Below, piece after piece: positions 1 through 7,247 of a stretch of 24,755 bases of DNA (position 1 is the first letter of the stretch; each line of letters begins with the position of its first letter). Both the position numbers and the translations under genes were made by a program. The notes beneath the pieces were generated by a model. That model was given only the letters and a program-made list of their open reading frames with translations, ran no database searches and was not told the DNA's origin. Origin of the DNA: a virus; the IMG/VR virus record IMGVR_UViG_3300045107_000227, positions 1-24,755 of that record; one strand, 5' to 3'.

Positions 1-166
1 CATCAGGCACATCCCACGTGACTATGTGCAACCGTGTGCTCAAGGAGTAACGGGAGCGACGTTCGATAATTAAAGCCTGCATCAACTCAAAGCTATTAAA
101 GGCACTTTGCTGTATCGTAGGTACCCGGAGCACCTGAACCGATTGCGCGCGATCATTGTCAAACAC
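1..166 (-). CDS. Hypothetical protein, 3' end outside window
   Basis: An open frame runs from a GTG at 166-164 to the window edge (about 55 codons). The GTG overlaps the TGA stop of the upstream gene in the arrangement GTGTTTGA, a typical translational-coupling overlap. The visible product starts (M)FDNDRAQSVQVLRVP and has mixed helical character with no motif I recognise. It would be the third gene of the unit that starts at the promoter at 982-1010. No separate ribosome site is visible. The coding call rests on the open frame and the overlap only. Confidence 0.45.
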   Translation of the reverse strand, partial: MFDNDRAQSVQVLRVPTIQQSAFNSFELMQALIIERRSRYSLSTRLHIVTWDVPD

Positions 167-392
167 TAGCGCTATCGGTAAGTATTGCAACATCCGGAGC
201 CTCCTTCACGAGCTTGACTATACCGAAACGATTGTCGACATTGGTCATACTTTTTTTGGTCTTTAGAAACTCGACTGCCTCTGCGCGCGTGTCGAAGAAA
301 GCAATTGAGGAACGGGACAATGAGAAGGGCCGGACACTAGCCGGCTTACCACCCATAAACGATACTAGCACTGGTACGAATAGATATTCCAT
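159..392 (-). CDS. Small hypothetical protein (77 aa)
   Basis: The ATG at 392 lies 8 bases after the stop of the HARP-like gene, with a modest GTAGG ribosome site inside the end of that gene. The frame stays open further upstream, but those starts lie deep inside the neighbour. The first 25 residues include a short hydrophobic stretch (MEYLFVPVLVSFMGG). The rest is mixed, with a segment FFDTRAEAVEFLKTKKSM that looks like a small alpha/beta fold. No family is recognised. It is probably co-transcribed with the gene at 400-936. Confidence 0.5.
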   Translation of the reverse strand: MEYLFVPVLVSFMGGKPASVRPFSLSRSSIAFFDTRAEAVEFLKTKKSMTNVDNRFGIVKLVKEAPDVAILTDSASV

Positions 393-399
393 AAGCCTA

Positions 400-936
400 C
401 TAGGATGCTTTCGCAGCCGCGTCGATGTACTCGAAATAGTCAACGCCGAGTGTCGCACGAACTAAGTTGAAATAGCGACCTGGTATAACCCAAGCCTTAT
501 GCGCATTATCGTAACGACGCTCTGGTAAAGACTTAACCATCGTAAGAGTTTCTTCAAACCATTTGCCACGATTGATGCGAACGACAATCCAACTGCGGTT
601 AAACTTCACTGAGCCACGCTTCTCAGGCACTTTGATTTCTTCACCATGAGGTTCGAAACTAGCACCAGTTTCTTTCGAGAACCAATCACTTTCAGGCTTC
701 TCAGGTAACTCAATATCAAAATCGGCAAGCTGCTTGCGGTATTTGCGTAACATCTTCAAAGCGGCTTCTTGTTGTCGATAGGTGAGATAAGAACGGTTCG
801 CGAGCTCGTGACCAAAATGGGTATCGACACCATTAAAGCCGCGTGCGTCATGAGTCACTGCACCATCACACACACTTGCGAGGGCACGTAATGCTTCAAG
901 AATAGTTTGCTCAGTCGTTTTAGTTTCAGTAGTCAT
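400..936 (-). CDS. HARP-like annealing-helicase accessory protein
   Basis: 178 aa. The start at 936 is fixed by AGGAGGC five bases upstream; an upstream in-frame ATG at 1029 lies before the promoter. Residues about 10-65 contain a block common in phage replication proteins (FNGVDTHFGHELA, then a basic LRKYRKQL). The C-terminus (WIVVRINRGKW, KSLPERRYDNAHKAWVIP) resembles the HARP domain of SMARCAL1-type annealing helicases, in which a basic strand-loop element binds forked DNA. In many phages these parts are fused to the SNF2 motor; here they form a separate gene 1 kb downstream of the helicase cluster. The likely role is DNA binding for the helicase at 1848-3383, which is an inference. It ends with a tandem TAG TAG. 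Confidence 0.75.
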   Translation of the reverse strand: MTTETKTTEQTILEALRALASVCDGAVTHDARGFNGVDTHFGHELANRSYLTYRQQEAALKMLRKYRKQLADFDIELPEKPESDWFSKETGASFEPHGEEIKVPEKRGSVKFNRSWIVVRINRGKWFEETLTMVKSLPERRYDNAHKAWVIPGRYFNLVRATLGVDYFEYIDAAAKAS

Positions 937-981
937 CGTAAGCCTCCTGTTGAATATGTGTTGTTTTTCTATTCTGAATTG

Positions 982-1010
982 ATTATAAAACACATTCCCA
1001 GAAAAGGAAA
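982..1010 (-). promoter_or_regulatory. Promoter cassette for 936/392/166 unit
   Basis: On the - strand, TTTCCT (1010-1005), a 17-base spacer, then TATAAT (987-982). A GGGG run lies just before the -35 element, as in the other cassettes. The start of transcription would be near 975, about 40 bases before the AGGAGG of the gene at 936. Confidence 0.75.
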
Positions 1011-1016
1011 GCCCCA

Positions 1017-1032
1017 GTTTTGAAATCAAAAC
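1017..1032 (-). terminator. Hairpin at end of gene 1026-1442
   Basis: Seven-base arms GTTTTGA/TCAAAAC around AA, overlapping the stop codon of the gene at 1026-1442 and lying just upstream of the next promoter. No U-run follows, so termination is only possible. Confidence 0.35.
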
Positions 1033-1442
1033 CAGTTAGCTTGGAAGAGAAGATTCTCTACGACATGGTAAGCGAAGCCCGCGTCGCCGAGCTCCTGGGT
1101 ATAGTTATGCATTAGGTGGATCCAATACCTGGCACGGATAAGCATAGTGTCGTAAGCGACTACGTCAAATAAGCTCGGATGCTTAACTGACTGGTAGTCC
1201 GTCCGGTAAAACTTACGAATGTAGGACCCGTAGTTAGCAATGGTAACATCGGCATCTCGGATAAAGGAACCTGGGAGCACTTCACCCGTACGAGTATCTT
1301 TGCACGTCCAGGCCTGTAAAGTTTGGGACTCATCCAACCACTCATAATCCCACTTGTAATGGTCCGTTATATGCGGATGCGATTGCGTTCCGCCAGGATG
1401 CAAGGGTCTCCCTTTCGTATTCCATTGGTTCGTAGTCACCAT
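1026..1442 (-). CDS. Hypothetical protein (138 aa), unknown function
   Basis: The start at 1442 is supported by AGGAGGT five bases upstream. The product is rich in aromatic residues (many W, Y and H; for example the N-terminal TTNQWNTKGRPLHPGG), with no family I recognise. It follows the RuvC-like gene and its first 101 bases overlap the end of that gene in another frame, so about 33 codons are read in two frames. Its position suggests a role in recombination or replication, but this is only neighbourhood evidence. Confidence 0.7.
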   Translation of the reverse strand: MVTTNQWNTKGRPLHPGGTQSHPHITDHYKWDYEWLDESQTLQAWTCKDTRTGEVLPGSFIRDADVTIANYGSYIRKFYRTDYQSVKHPSLFDVVAYDTMLIRARYWIHLMHNYTQELGDAGFAYHVVENLLFQANWF

Positions 1443-1845
1443 GCTGACCTCCTAAGACGTGGCCTAAGTACCACGCTGCAATACGTATGGCATCACGTTG
1501 ATGTTTAGATAGAGTCTGACCTAGAAATTTTTTAGGAGTAGGTGCCTTAGCATATAGACTCGGCTTCCACTGGCGCGCCTCACACCAGTAGGCTCCCGAC
1601 ACCGCAGCGTATATTGCCATCTGTTTCTCGGCAAGAGACCGATTCATTTGGGATATAGTAGGGGACAAAGCTTTCTCAAATACAACAAAACGAGGTTTGC
1701 GAGAAACTACCAGAGATACTATACGAGTAGCCGTAACATTATCGGGGATATCTTCTAGCTCTAGTATTTGACCAGTATTTGATAAGGCGGCGTAGCCCGT
1801 AGTTACGCCTATGTCAAAGGCCATAACTAGGGGACTGGGATGCAC
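1342..1845 (-). CDS. RuvC-like Holliday junction resolvase
   Basis: 167 aa from a GTG at 1845. GGAGGT at 1855-1850 decides this start; the ATG at 1857 lies on the ribosome site itself and is unlikely. The RNase H-like fold is shown by a first strand MAFDIGVTTGYA with Asp11, an acidic residue in VVFEKA (Glu57) and a C-terminal helix SKHQRDAIRIAAWYL with Asp118. These match the metal-binding carboxylates of RuvC-type junction nucleases. The GTG comes right after the helicase stop, so the two are probably translated together. The enzyme would resolve branched replication or recombination intermediates before packaging. The C-terminal tail overlaps the next gene by 101 bases. Confidence 0.8.
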   Translation of the reverse strand: MHPSPLVMAFDIGVTTGYAALSNTGQILELEDIPDNVTATRIVSLVVSRKPRFVVFEKALSPTISQMNRSLAEKQMAIYAAVSGAYWCEARQWKPSLYAKAPTPKKFLGQTLSKHQRDAIRIAAWYLGHVLGGQHGDYEPMEYERETLASWRNAIASAYNGPLQVGL

Positions 1846-1847
1846 TG

Positions 1848-3383
1848 TTACCTCCATCTACCTAATCCTTTCAATAGTACCAACAAGTCTAGCGCATTCA
1901 CGACTGCGATGCTAGCTAGCTTGCCGGCAAGTATGTCTTCTATAATATCATCCACTGAACCCGGTGCCCTTATAACCGTGAGTACGGGGTGGTGCTTGAG
2001 ACCAATCCGGACTACGCGCGCCCGGCTTTGAATATAGTCGTCTGGATTCAAAGTTCGGTCAACGTAAATGACATGTTGAGTATTGGTGAGTGTATGCCCA
2101 AATTTAGCTACTGCCAGTGATAACAACAATACGTCGACTTGACCTTGCTTATATAGTTCCAGAGACTTAGCGTCATCACCGTTAGCGATACCAACGCGTA
2201 GGTGAGGTTTGAGCTTTTTAATCTTCTGAGCCAGCTGTATGCCACTCGGCTTCCAGTTCACCCAAATGATCGCGGGTAACTCTACATCGTTGGAATTAAA
2301 CATTTCTAAGACAGCATCGTGCTTAGCCGAGATTGTAGAAGTCGGGTCAACGTTAACCAAGCCTGAGACTACTTGTTGCATCCGGATAAGGGCGGCAATA
2401 TTGTTAAGGGCCGTTAACTCGGCCCCAGACTCTAGCTCAGTTACGAAGCCGTCACGCAGCTCGTTGTGAATCCTTTGCTGCGCTTTATCGAGCGTTATAT
2501 CGCGTCTACGCTCAATATACTGAGGTAGACCTGGAAGTTCCTCTTGCTGGGTCTTGCGGATGATGACATCCGAGTAGTGCTCGATCGGGTCCCTTCTAAG
2601 ACGAGACGCAATGGGCTTTTTCCCCCAGGCATTTTCCTCAATGACACACCACTCCTCCGCGAACTTCCAATAGCCCTTGAAGGCCTCCGGCCACACCACA
2701 TGGAGTTGCATCCATAGATCGTCGTAATACCGATTCGTGGGATTGCCGGATAAAAGAATTGCACGGTCACGTTTGAGCTTGCTAATGACCTTGCTACGTT
2801 TGGCATCGGGGTTTGCAATGAGTAGGGATTCGTCGATAATGACAACCGACCAATGCTGCGCGAACGCTTCCGGATGTCGCTGCAGATATTCATAATTAGT
2901 CACCACCCAATGGCCTTGCTTGTGTATACTGCCATGCCATATTTCAGGGTCCTTGTATATGGACCATTGGTTAATCTCGGACTGCCACGTTGCGAATAGA
3001 ATCTTCTGGCAGATAACCAATACCTGCTGACGGAGTCGGGTAAAGCAATCGGCCAGTAATATAGAGATAAAGGTCTTACCTAAGCCCGGCGACAGATGCA
3101 AAAGTATCCCGGGGAAGCAAGAAACAAACGCGCGTTCTATCGTATCTTTTTGATGATCAAATGCTTTACTATAACAGGGGTGCTCCTCCGGCCGAATATT
3201 ATAATACATCTCTTGGTCGACGGATAACAGCTGCTCGGGTCTGTATCCGTGGTCTCGCAAGGCATCGACATTACACTGCATCGCCGGAATAAGAATTCCC
3301 TTTGGCTTCTTGTGGCCTAAGTAGGCAATGGACTCCGCATTACGCGGAGCCATATAGTAACGAGTCCCTTTAAACGTAGGCAT
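1848..3383 (-). CDS. SNF2/DEAD-like superfamily 2 helicase
   Basis: 511 aa. Motif I SPGLGKT is at about 98-104, motif II VVIIDES at 181-186 (a DExx variant), motif III LSGNPT at 211-216, and motif VI IQSRARVVRIG at 451-461 after DRTLNPDDY. The order and spacing fit an SNF2-family ATPase as found in phage replication modules. The nucleic-acid binding HARP-like part is encoded separately (400-936). The start has no ribosome site of its own: the ATG follows one base after the TAA at 3387-3385 of the upstream reading frame, so translation was probably coupled to that gene. The upstream gene is now split by an IS element, which may lower helicase expression. The RuvC-like gene follows directly. 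Confidence 0.9.
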   Translation of the reverse strand: MPTFKGTRYYMAPRNAESIAYLGHKKPKGILIPAMQCNVDALRDHGYRPEQLLSVDQEMYYNIRPEEHPCYSKAFDHQKDTIERAFVSCFPGILLHLSPGLGKTFISILLADCFTRLRQQVLVICQKILFATWQSEINQWSIYKDPEIWHGSIHKQGHWVVTNYEYLQRHPEAFAQHWSVVIIDESLLIANPDAKRSKVISKLKRDRAILLSGNPTNRYYDDLWMQLHVVWPEAFKGYWKFAEEWCVIEENAWGKKPIASRLRRDPIEHYSDVIIRKTQQEELPGLPQYIERRRDITLDKAQQRIHNELRDGFVTELESGAELTALNNIAALIRMQQVVSGLVNVDPTSTISAKHDAVLEMFNSNDVELPAIIWVNWKPSGIQLAQKIKKLKPHLRVGIANGDDAKSLELYKQGQVDVLLLSLAVAKFGHTLTNTQHVIYVDRTLNPDDYIQSRARVVRIGLKHHPVLTVIRAPGSVDDIIEDILAGKLASIAVVNALDLLVLLKGLGRWR

Positions 3384-3635
3384 ATTATTTAGTGCTATAT
3401 TCTTGGTAAGCGGATTGATTAGTTGAACCAGTTAACCAGCGCAGGTGCTGGCGAAGCCAATCAACGCCAGACCCGACAAACTCGAAAGCCAGCGAGACTT
3501 TATTACCATCACCATCATCTGCTATACCCACAGTGTGTATTCTAACTCCGCGGTCTTTTGAGTAACCGTTCTTAGGGTCATAGTCACCGTGATCATATAT
3601 CGCAGCTTCAGTTTCGATTGAGATTATTTTATCCC

Positions 3636-3780
3636 AGTGATTAGACCCCAGCCCTAAAGGGCGGGGCATCTACGGATTGTTTACCGGCAGTCGCTAATCC
3701 ACGACTGAGTATTACACGGGCGGCAGCTTCGTCTCGGTGCATTTCACACCCACATGGGCAGGAATGCCACCGCTGGGAAA
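3636..3780 (-). ncRNA. Possible TnpB guide RNA (omega/reRNA) region
   Basis: In IS200/IS605 elements the RNA guiding TnpB covers the 3' end of tnpB and the right end. Here that span includes the strong hairpin 3646-3666, and the guide would be the flanking sequence that begins near 3635 and reads TGGGATAAAATAATCTC. This is inferred from the family; no independent sequence proof exists in the window, and the 5' limit is arbitrary. Confidence 0.35.
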
Positions 3781-4777
3781 GTTCCTTTTTGTGGATATTG
3801 CCGCACTGGGGACAGGTCTGTGAGGTCATACAGGGGTCTACTTTTACCAGCTTGCTACCAGTTTCTTCCACTTTGTAGGCAAGTAGATTGATGAAAAGCG
3901 ACCATCCGGCATCGTTCACAGACTTGGCAAGCCGGGAAGCTGCCAGCCCTTTGACGTTCAAATCTTCGAGGGCAATTAAGCTGTAGGTATGAGCAAGCTG
4001 TCTGGAGAGTTTATGCGCGAAGTCAAGACGTTGATTACGAATACGCCTAAAAGCCCGGCTAACTGCCCGCTTAGCCTTTTGTTTGACGGGGCTAGTTCGG
4101 GGCAGATGACGAACCTTTGCCAGCTTCCGTTGCACCTTCGCCAGATGTTTTTCGCTCTTACGAAAAAAGCGCGGGTTTTCAACTTGTTCGCCACTCGACA
4201 AATTAGCAAAATGTTCAAGACCAACATCGATTCCAACTGCTTCACCCTCATGTACTGGTGGTTCAAATTCGTATTCGACCGAAAAGACAGCGAACCAACT
4301 AAGGCCATCTTTGACAATACTACAGGTTTTAACTTTACCAGCGACCGCCCGGTGCAATTTAAGTTTGAACGTACCAAGCTTGGAGAGGGTCAAACGGTCA
4401 TTGTGAAGCGACCAACCCGATTGAGGATAGGTGAAGCTGGTATAACGTTCGCGGGCTTTGAAACGAGGAAAGCCTGCTTTGACACCCTTCTTCACGCGCT
4501 CATAGAACGCCCCCCAGGTCTTGTCCAGGCGGCGCAAGGTGTCTTGCAATATCTGGGAGTAAACTCCTTGTAGGTCTGGCCGCACCTCTTTAATTTCGGG
4601 CAGTTGATTAGCCTGGTCTATATAGTTGATAGATTTGCCGCACATTCGGTAGGCATCCCGACGCTCTTGAAGGGCGGCGTTGTAAAGCTCACGGTTCAAA
4701 TCCAACACAGCCAAGAGTTTAGCTTCTTGGCTTCTAGTTGGCATAAGCCTGAACTTGTAAGCTTTACGACTTTTCAC
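3641..4777 (-). CDS. tnpB: RNA-guided endonuclease TnpB
   Basis: 378 aa from a GTG that follows the tnpA stop by 3 bases. RuvC-like catalytic residues are visible: Asp184 in GIDVGLEHFANLS, Glu271 in LIALEDLNVKGL and Asp349 in MHRDEAAARVIL. A zinc site precedes the last one (CPQCG at 322-326, then the cysteine cluster SCPCGC at 339-344). Length and order match TnpB, which cuts DNA next to a transposon-associated motif under guide RNA and helps the element persist. The last codons lie inside the right-end hairpin. No stop or frameshift is present. Confidence 0.92.
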   Translation of the reverse strand: MKSRKAYKFRLMPTRSQEAKLLAVLDLNRELYNAALQERRDAYRMCGKSINYIDQANQLPEIKEVRPDLQGVYSQILQDTLRRLDKTWGAFYERVKKGVKAGFPRFKARERYTSFTYPQSGWSLHNDRLTLSKLGTFKLKLHRAVAGKVKTCSIVKDGLSWFAVFSVEYEFEPPVHEGEAVGIDVGLEHFANLSSGEQVENPRFFRKSEKHLAKVQRKLAKVRHLPRTSPVKQKAKRAVSRAFRRIRNQRLDFAHKLSRQLAHTYSLIALEDLNVKGLAASRLAKSVNDAGWSLFINLLAYKVEETGSKLVKVDPCMTSQTCPQCGNIHKKELSQRWHSCPCGCEMHRDEAAARVILSRGLATAGKQSVDAPPFRAGV

Positions 4778-4780
4778 TTA

Positions 4781-5194
4781 CTACTTACCTTTTTGGCTTT
4801 CGATATATCGTTTCATTACTTCGATAGTAACACCACCAGTGGTAAACACAGCGTAAGAATTAGTCCACAGACTAGGCAGACGGCTTTTGAGTTCGGGAAA
4901 TTCTTTTCTAAGCAAATAGCTACTCGTGCCTTTGATGTATTTAACCAGCCGGTGAATACCGAACTGAGGGTCACACCCAACCAGCAAATGAACGTGGTCA
5001 GGCATAACTTCCATTTCGATGAACTCTTGACCCCATTTCTCGATAGTTTCGAGTATAATAGTTTTGAGCCGTTCGTCTATTGGCGGAGTCAAAACACTGC
5101 GTCGGTATTTGGGGCAGAAAACCACGTGATACCGGCAGGTGTAAACAATATTGTGGTTTGATTTAATCTCTTTTTCCACAAAGAGATTATACAC
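4781..5194 (-). CDS. tnpA: IS200/IS605 transposase TnpA (Y1 HUH)
   Basis: About 137 aa. The HUH motif MPDHVHLLV (His67, His69) and the catalytic tyrosine in IEVMKRYIESQ (Tyr130) are intact, with the family's N-terminal YHVVFCPKYRR. The longest frame opens at GTG 5194, but that codon sits on the IS promoter's -10 element; the GTG at 5179 is more likely to be used. The enzyme excises and inserts the element as single-stranded DNA, typically at the lagging strand of a replication fork. tnpB follows after 3 bases. Confidence 0.92.
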   Translation of the reverse strand: MYNLFVEKEIKSNHNIVYTCRYHVVFCPKYRRSVLTPPIDERLKTIILETIEKWGQEFIEMEVMPDHVHLLVGCDPQFGIHRLVKYIKGTSSYLLRKEFPELKSRLPSLWTNSYAVFTTGGVTIEVMKRYIESQKGK

Positions 5195-5214
5195 TAAATG
5201 TTAGATTAGCGCAA
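5186..5214 (-). promoter_or_regulatory. IS promoter for tnpA-tnpB
   Basis: TTGCGC (5214-5209), 17 bases, TATAAT (5191-5186) on the - strand, inside the left-end palindrome. It lacks the G-run of the phage cassettes, which fits an independent origin with the element. Confidence 0.6.
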
Positions 5215-5350
5215 GCTGTCTAACCTATATCTCGCTAACGCGAGTAAGGTGTCGCGCTTGTCCCCATAGCTAAAGCAAGGGGTCTTACGCGACTGAGGAT
5301 AAAAATATTGACCATCGAGCATAAACCCAGCCATAACAACCCCCTTGATA

Positions 5351-5368
5351 AAGGGGCTTGCGCCCCTT
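5351..5368 (-). terminator. Intercistronic hairpin after DUF932 gene
   Basis: Perfect 7-base arms AAGGGGC/GCCCCTT with a TTGC loop (as read on +), between the stop at 5373 and the start at 5334. No U-run follows on the - strand, so it may be a partial terminator or an mRNA processing or stability element. Confidence 0.55.
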
Positions 5369-5372
5369 ACTG

Positions 5373-6434
5373 TTAGCGACGTGCCCGCACTAGCTGCATT
5401 GATAACTCATAGGCACGAGCAATGGCGTCTGCTCGGCCACCGAATAAAACCTGCTCAGCGCGTTTCGCTACCGTCTTTTCGCCTCGCCGATACTGAATCA
5501 ACTCGGCGGCGGCCTGATACAAACGATATACCGATTCATCCAGGTCTTCGGCACCAGTCATACGGCCCTCGTAAAGAAGTTTCAATTCACCTTGGCGACG
5601 TTCTGCCATACTAGTATGTGCCTTGAATTCTTTCTTACGGCGTTCAACATCCTTAGTGCTACCGATTTCACTAGGCGGTTCAGGCTTAGCAAACAAGGTC
5701 TCCGTGAACCAAGTAAAGTCTTCTACCTTAACCGGAGTCTCAATCATCTGGTGCAATTCTTGTTTAATACGCTGGTAGCGTGCCGCAATGTCAGTATTAA
5801 GATGAGACATCCAAGCGCCCACGTTATCCAGCACCTGGCCTGTGTGCGGAATATTCTTAGTCATAACCGAACGAGCGGCAGCTACCTGCATCATATTGGC
5901 GCACTTGTGACGTACAGGCGTGATGCGAACCTTGATACTACCTTTGCCCGTCATCGGTGACTCACCTACAAGGTACACGGTGGTCATGTCACCTTTGATA
6001 TCCATCTCGCCTAATTCGCTAGAGAGGAAAAATGTCTGTCCTAATGTTCCAGCTGAGCCCATTGCGACTACAGGTTTCTTAACGTAACGGTCCCACAGCT
6101 GTACAATCTGCGAAGGTTGAATCGGCGCGTAGCGCCCTTTAACCTCACCTAGGCGAACATCGGCTCCGTGCATATCCTTAATATAGATGCCGCGGAAGTC
6201 TGAATCCACAGTCTTGGTTACCAGCCGCCCATTCTCCCACACCTGGACATCTTCCTTGAAAGGACGAATATCAACCCGATAATCGCCATAAACTTGGTAT
6301 GCTTCAAATGCCGTCATGGGCGAGTAAGTATTAACACCCATCTGTTGGAATATTGATTGGCGCTGCGTACCCGTTTTATCGCCAATGCGGTCATCGAGGA
6401 ACGCTAAAGCCTTGTCATCTACGAATGTAACCAT
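5373..6434 (-). CDS. DUF932 phage/plasmid-like protein
   Basis: 353 aa. The start at 6434 is chosen because AAGAAGG lies upstream and the promoter at 6481-6509 excludes the upstream ATG at 6509. The sequence matches the DUF932 type common in phages and plasmids: an N-terminal MVTFVDDKALAFLDDRIGDK, a central beta-rich core with GRYAPIQPSQIVQLWDRYV and VRITPVRHKCANMM, and a helical basic C-terminus. Its biochemical function is not established; such genes sit with replication or single-strand annealing modules. It is the first gene of a unit that continued through the now interrupted gene to the helicase and resolvase. Confidence 0.88.
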   Translation of the reverse strand: MVTFVDDKALAFLDDRIGDKTGTQRQSIFQQMGVNTYSPMTAFEAYQVYGDYRVDIRPFKEDVQVWENGRLVTKTVDSDFRGIYIKDMHGADVRLGEVKGRYAPIQPSQIVQLWDRYVKKPVVAMGSAGTLGQTFFLSSELGEMDIKGDMTTVYLVGESPMTGKGSIKVRITPVRHKCANMMQVAAARSVMTKNIPHTGQVLDNVGAWMSHLNTDIAARYQRIKQELHQMIETPVKVEDFTWFTETLFAKPEPPSEIGSTKDVERRKKEFKAHTSMAERRQGELKLLYEGRMTGAEDLDESVYRLYQAAAELIQYRRGEKTVAKRAEQVLFGGRADAIARAYELSMQLVRARR

Positions 6435-6480
6435 TGAGAACCTTCTTGTTAATTTATTGTCTTGAATCACTGCTGAATAT

Positions 6481-6509
6481 ATTATAACACCGATTTTGAA
6501 AACAGGCAA
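6481..6509 (-). promoter_or_regulatory. Promoter cassette for DUF932/helicase unit
   Basis: TTGCCT (6509-6504), 17 bases, TATAAT (6486-6481), preceded by GGGGG. The spacer GTTTTCAAAATCGGTGT is nearly identical to those at 11433-11449 and 15810-15826. TGT directly before the -10 also gives an extended -10. Confidence 0.85.
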
Positions 6510-6518
6510 CCCCCAATT

Positions 6519-6776
6519 TTAGCAACAAGGGTGCCGTTTACCGCATGCCGGATTCTGACAGTTGCCCGAGCCGTCCTTAGCGCCGTCGATAAGGGGCTTG
6601 TCGTGCCGATGCCCGCAATACAAACACGTGTACATGCCAATGGGCTGATTTGCAGCAGCATCAACTACCGCATAGCCCCAGTTCTCAAGGTCCGCTTTCA
6701 TCTTAGCGAAGCTGGCCGCGTCGAGGATAGTAAAAGGGGCAACTAATCGGCTAAACCGAAGGGCAGGTTTGTTCAT
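6519..6776 (-). CDS. Small zinc-ribbon protein (85 aa)
   Basis: Cysteine pairs CLYCGH (51, 54) and CQNPACGKRHPCC (73, 78, 84, 85) suggest a zinc ribbon in the C-terminal half. The N-terminal 45 residues (LVAPFTILDAASFAKM) are probably helical. There is no clear ribosome site at 6776; the gene follows the 33-codon gene at 6812-6913 by 35 bases. The stop overlaps the region of the DUF932 promoter. Nucleic-acid binding or a protein contact role is possible but not shown. Confidence 0.7.
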   Translation of the reverse strand: MNKPALRFSRLVAPFTILDAASFAKMKADLENWGYAVVDAAANQPIGMYTCLYCGHRHDKPLIDGAKDGSGNCQNPACGKRHPCC

Positions 6777-6811
6777 ACCATTGCGAACAAACGGTCAAAG
6801 AAAGTTTCCGG

Positions 6812-6913
6812 CTACAGTTTAGCATTACGTAAAGCCACAAAGACTTTTTGCGTAGAGGCGTATAACTTAGCGCCCATAATCCATCCCTCAGACACATCTA
6901 TATTCATAAGCAT
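6812..6913 (-). CDS. Very small hypothetical protein (31-33 aa)
   Basis: Frame from ATG 6913 (or the better placed ATG 6907, with TTGGA upstream) to TAG at 6812. It encodes MLMNIDVSEGWIMGAKL followed by a basic tail ending ALRNAKL. It lies between the promoter at 6992-7020 and the zinc-ribbon gene and fills that gap well. A strong hairpin with a U-run lies just before its start, so expression could depend on read-through. Confidence 0.45.
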   Translation of the reverse strand: MLMNIDVSEGWIMGAKLYASTQKVFVALRNAKL

Positions 6914-6916
6914 TCC

Positions 6917-6941
6917 AAAAATAATGGCCCGTCCAAGGGCC
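6917..6941 (-). terminator. Terminator or attenuator hairpin in leader
   Basis: On the - strand GGCCC, loop TTGGAC, GGGCC, then ATTATTTTT: a short intrinsic terminator shape about 45 bases downstream of the transcription start of the 6992-7020 promoter. Upstream in the leader, GTTCGAGC is repeated and CTTGC/GCAAG can pair, so an alternative fold (attenuation) is conceivable. Confidence 0.55.
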
Positions 6942-6991
6942 TTTTCGAAAGGAACTTGCTCGAACCTACGCAAGCTCGAACTGCTATATTT

Positions 6992-7020
6992 ATTATATAT
7001 CAGATTTGAAAATAAAGCAA
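6992..7020 (-). promoter_or_regulatory. Promoter for 6913/6776 unit
   Basis: TTGCTT (7020-7015), 17 bases, TATAAT (6997-6992). It is a variant cassette: the G-run before -35 is replaced by CTCCTC. Confidence 0.7.
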
Positions 7021-7076
7021 GAGGAGCAGGCGCGCCGATGTTTAATACGATCGATTAGGACCTCGAAACGCGTTTC

Positions 7077-7166
7077 GGAAACTGGTGGGTATCGAACCCA
7101 CCAGCCACTGGACACATAACCCGTCGATTATGAGCGAGGGCGCTTTCCCCTTTAAGCTAAAGCTCC
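7077..7166 (-). tRNA. tRNA-like gene with abnormal anticodon arm
   Basis: From 7166 down: acceptor GGAGCTT pairs (with one mismatch and G-U pairs) with CAGTTTC; D arm GCTT-AAAGGGGA-AAGC is perfect; T arm GTGGG-TTCGATA-CCCAC is perfect. The anticodon region reads CCTCG-CTCATAAT-CGACG: a C-C mismatch in the stem and an 8-base loop in which CAT follows U33. A normal 7-base loop cannot be made by any pairing I tried. About 18 further bases before the T arm could be a long variable arm. Total is about 90 bases. CAT would mean Met, or Ile if modified. It may be a decayed, frameshifting or mis-sequenced tRNA. Confidence 0.5.
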
Positions 7167-7170
7167 ATGT

Positions 7171-7198
7171 TAAGAAAAGGCGTACCGCAGTACGCCTT
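7171..7198 (-). terminator. Intrinsic terminator after tRNA-like block
   Basis: - strand stem AAGGCGTAC / GTACGCCTT (9 bp) with loop TGCG, followed by TTCTT. This is the best U-tailed terminator of the region; it separates the two tRNA-like genes. Confidence 0.75.
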
Positions 7199-7247
7199 AA
7201 CCATTTAGACCCTGCTAGCAGATTTTTAGCCCCACTAGCCAGCCCGT

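Larger units (their letters stand above)
3636..5230 (-). mobile_element. IS200/IS605-family element (tnpA + tnpB)
   Basis: About 1.6 kb with tnpA and tnpB in the same direction and subterminal palindromes in place of inverted repeats, as expected for single-strand transposition by a Y1 HUH enzyme. The right-end hairpin is at 3646-3666 (CCCC, bulge, GCCCT, AA, AGGGC, GGGG). The left-end imperfect palindrome is at 5200-5224 (GTTAGA and TCTAAC outer arms), and a second palindrome CTCGC-TAAC-GCGAG is at 5231-5244. Both proteins look full length with catalytic residues present, so the element may be active. The outer boundaries are accurate only to about 15 bases. It inserted in a phage gene (3385-5334). 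Confidence 0.85.
3385..5334 (-). pseudogene. Small phage gene interrupted by IS200/IS605 element
   Basis: The 5' part starts at ATG 5334, with AAGGGGG six bases upstream, and encodes MAGFMLDGQYFYPQSRK and on to an artificial stop at 5208-5206 in the IS left end. The 3' part resumes beyond the IS right end near 3636 and encodes WDKIISIETEAAIYDHGDYD and on to TAA at 3385. Together they would make a product of roughly 120-125 aa of unknown function, between the DUF932 gene and the helicase. The exact junction is uncertain because the IS tips cannot be fixed to the base. An ATG at 3669 gives a 94-codon frame that starts inside the IS; I read it as a remnant, not an independent gene. Confidence 0.65.

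Noticed and set aside
1160-1345. 61-codon - strand frame
   Set aside because: It is a shadow of the genes at 1026-1442 and 1342-1845, both with ribosome sites and better composition.
3385-3669. 94-codon frame starting inside the IS right end as an independent gene
   Set aside because: Its first residues come from the IS hairpin; the remainder fits the 3' part of the interrupted gene.
3989-5161. Long + strand frames opposite tnpB and tnpA
   Set aside because: They mirror the two transposon genes, which have complete catalytic motifs on the - strand.
7061-7080. Palindrome CGAAACGCGTTTCG as a separate terminator
   Set aside because: It overlaps the 3' end of the tRNA-like gene and has no U-run; it could be a restriction or binding site but nothing supports a call.
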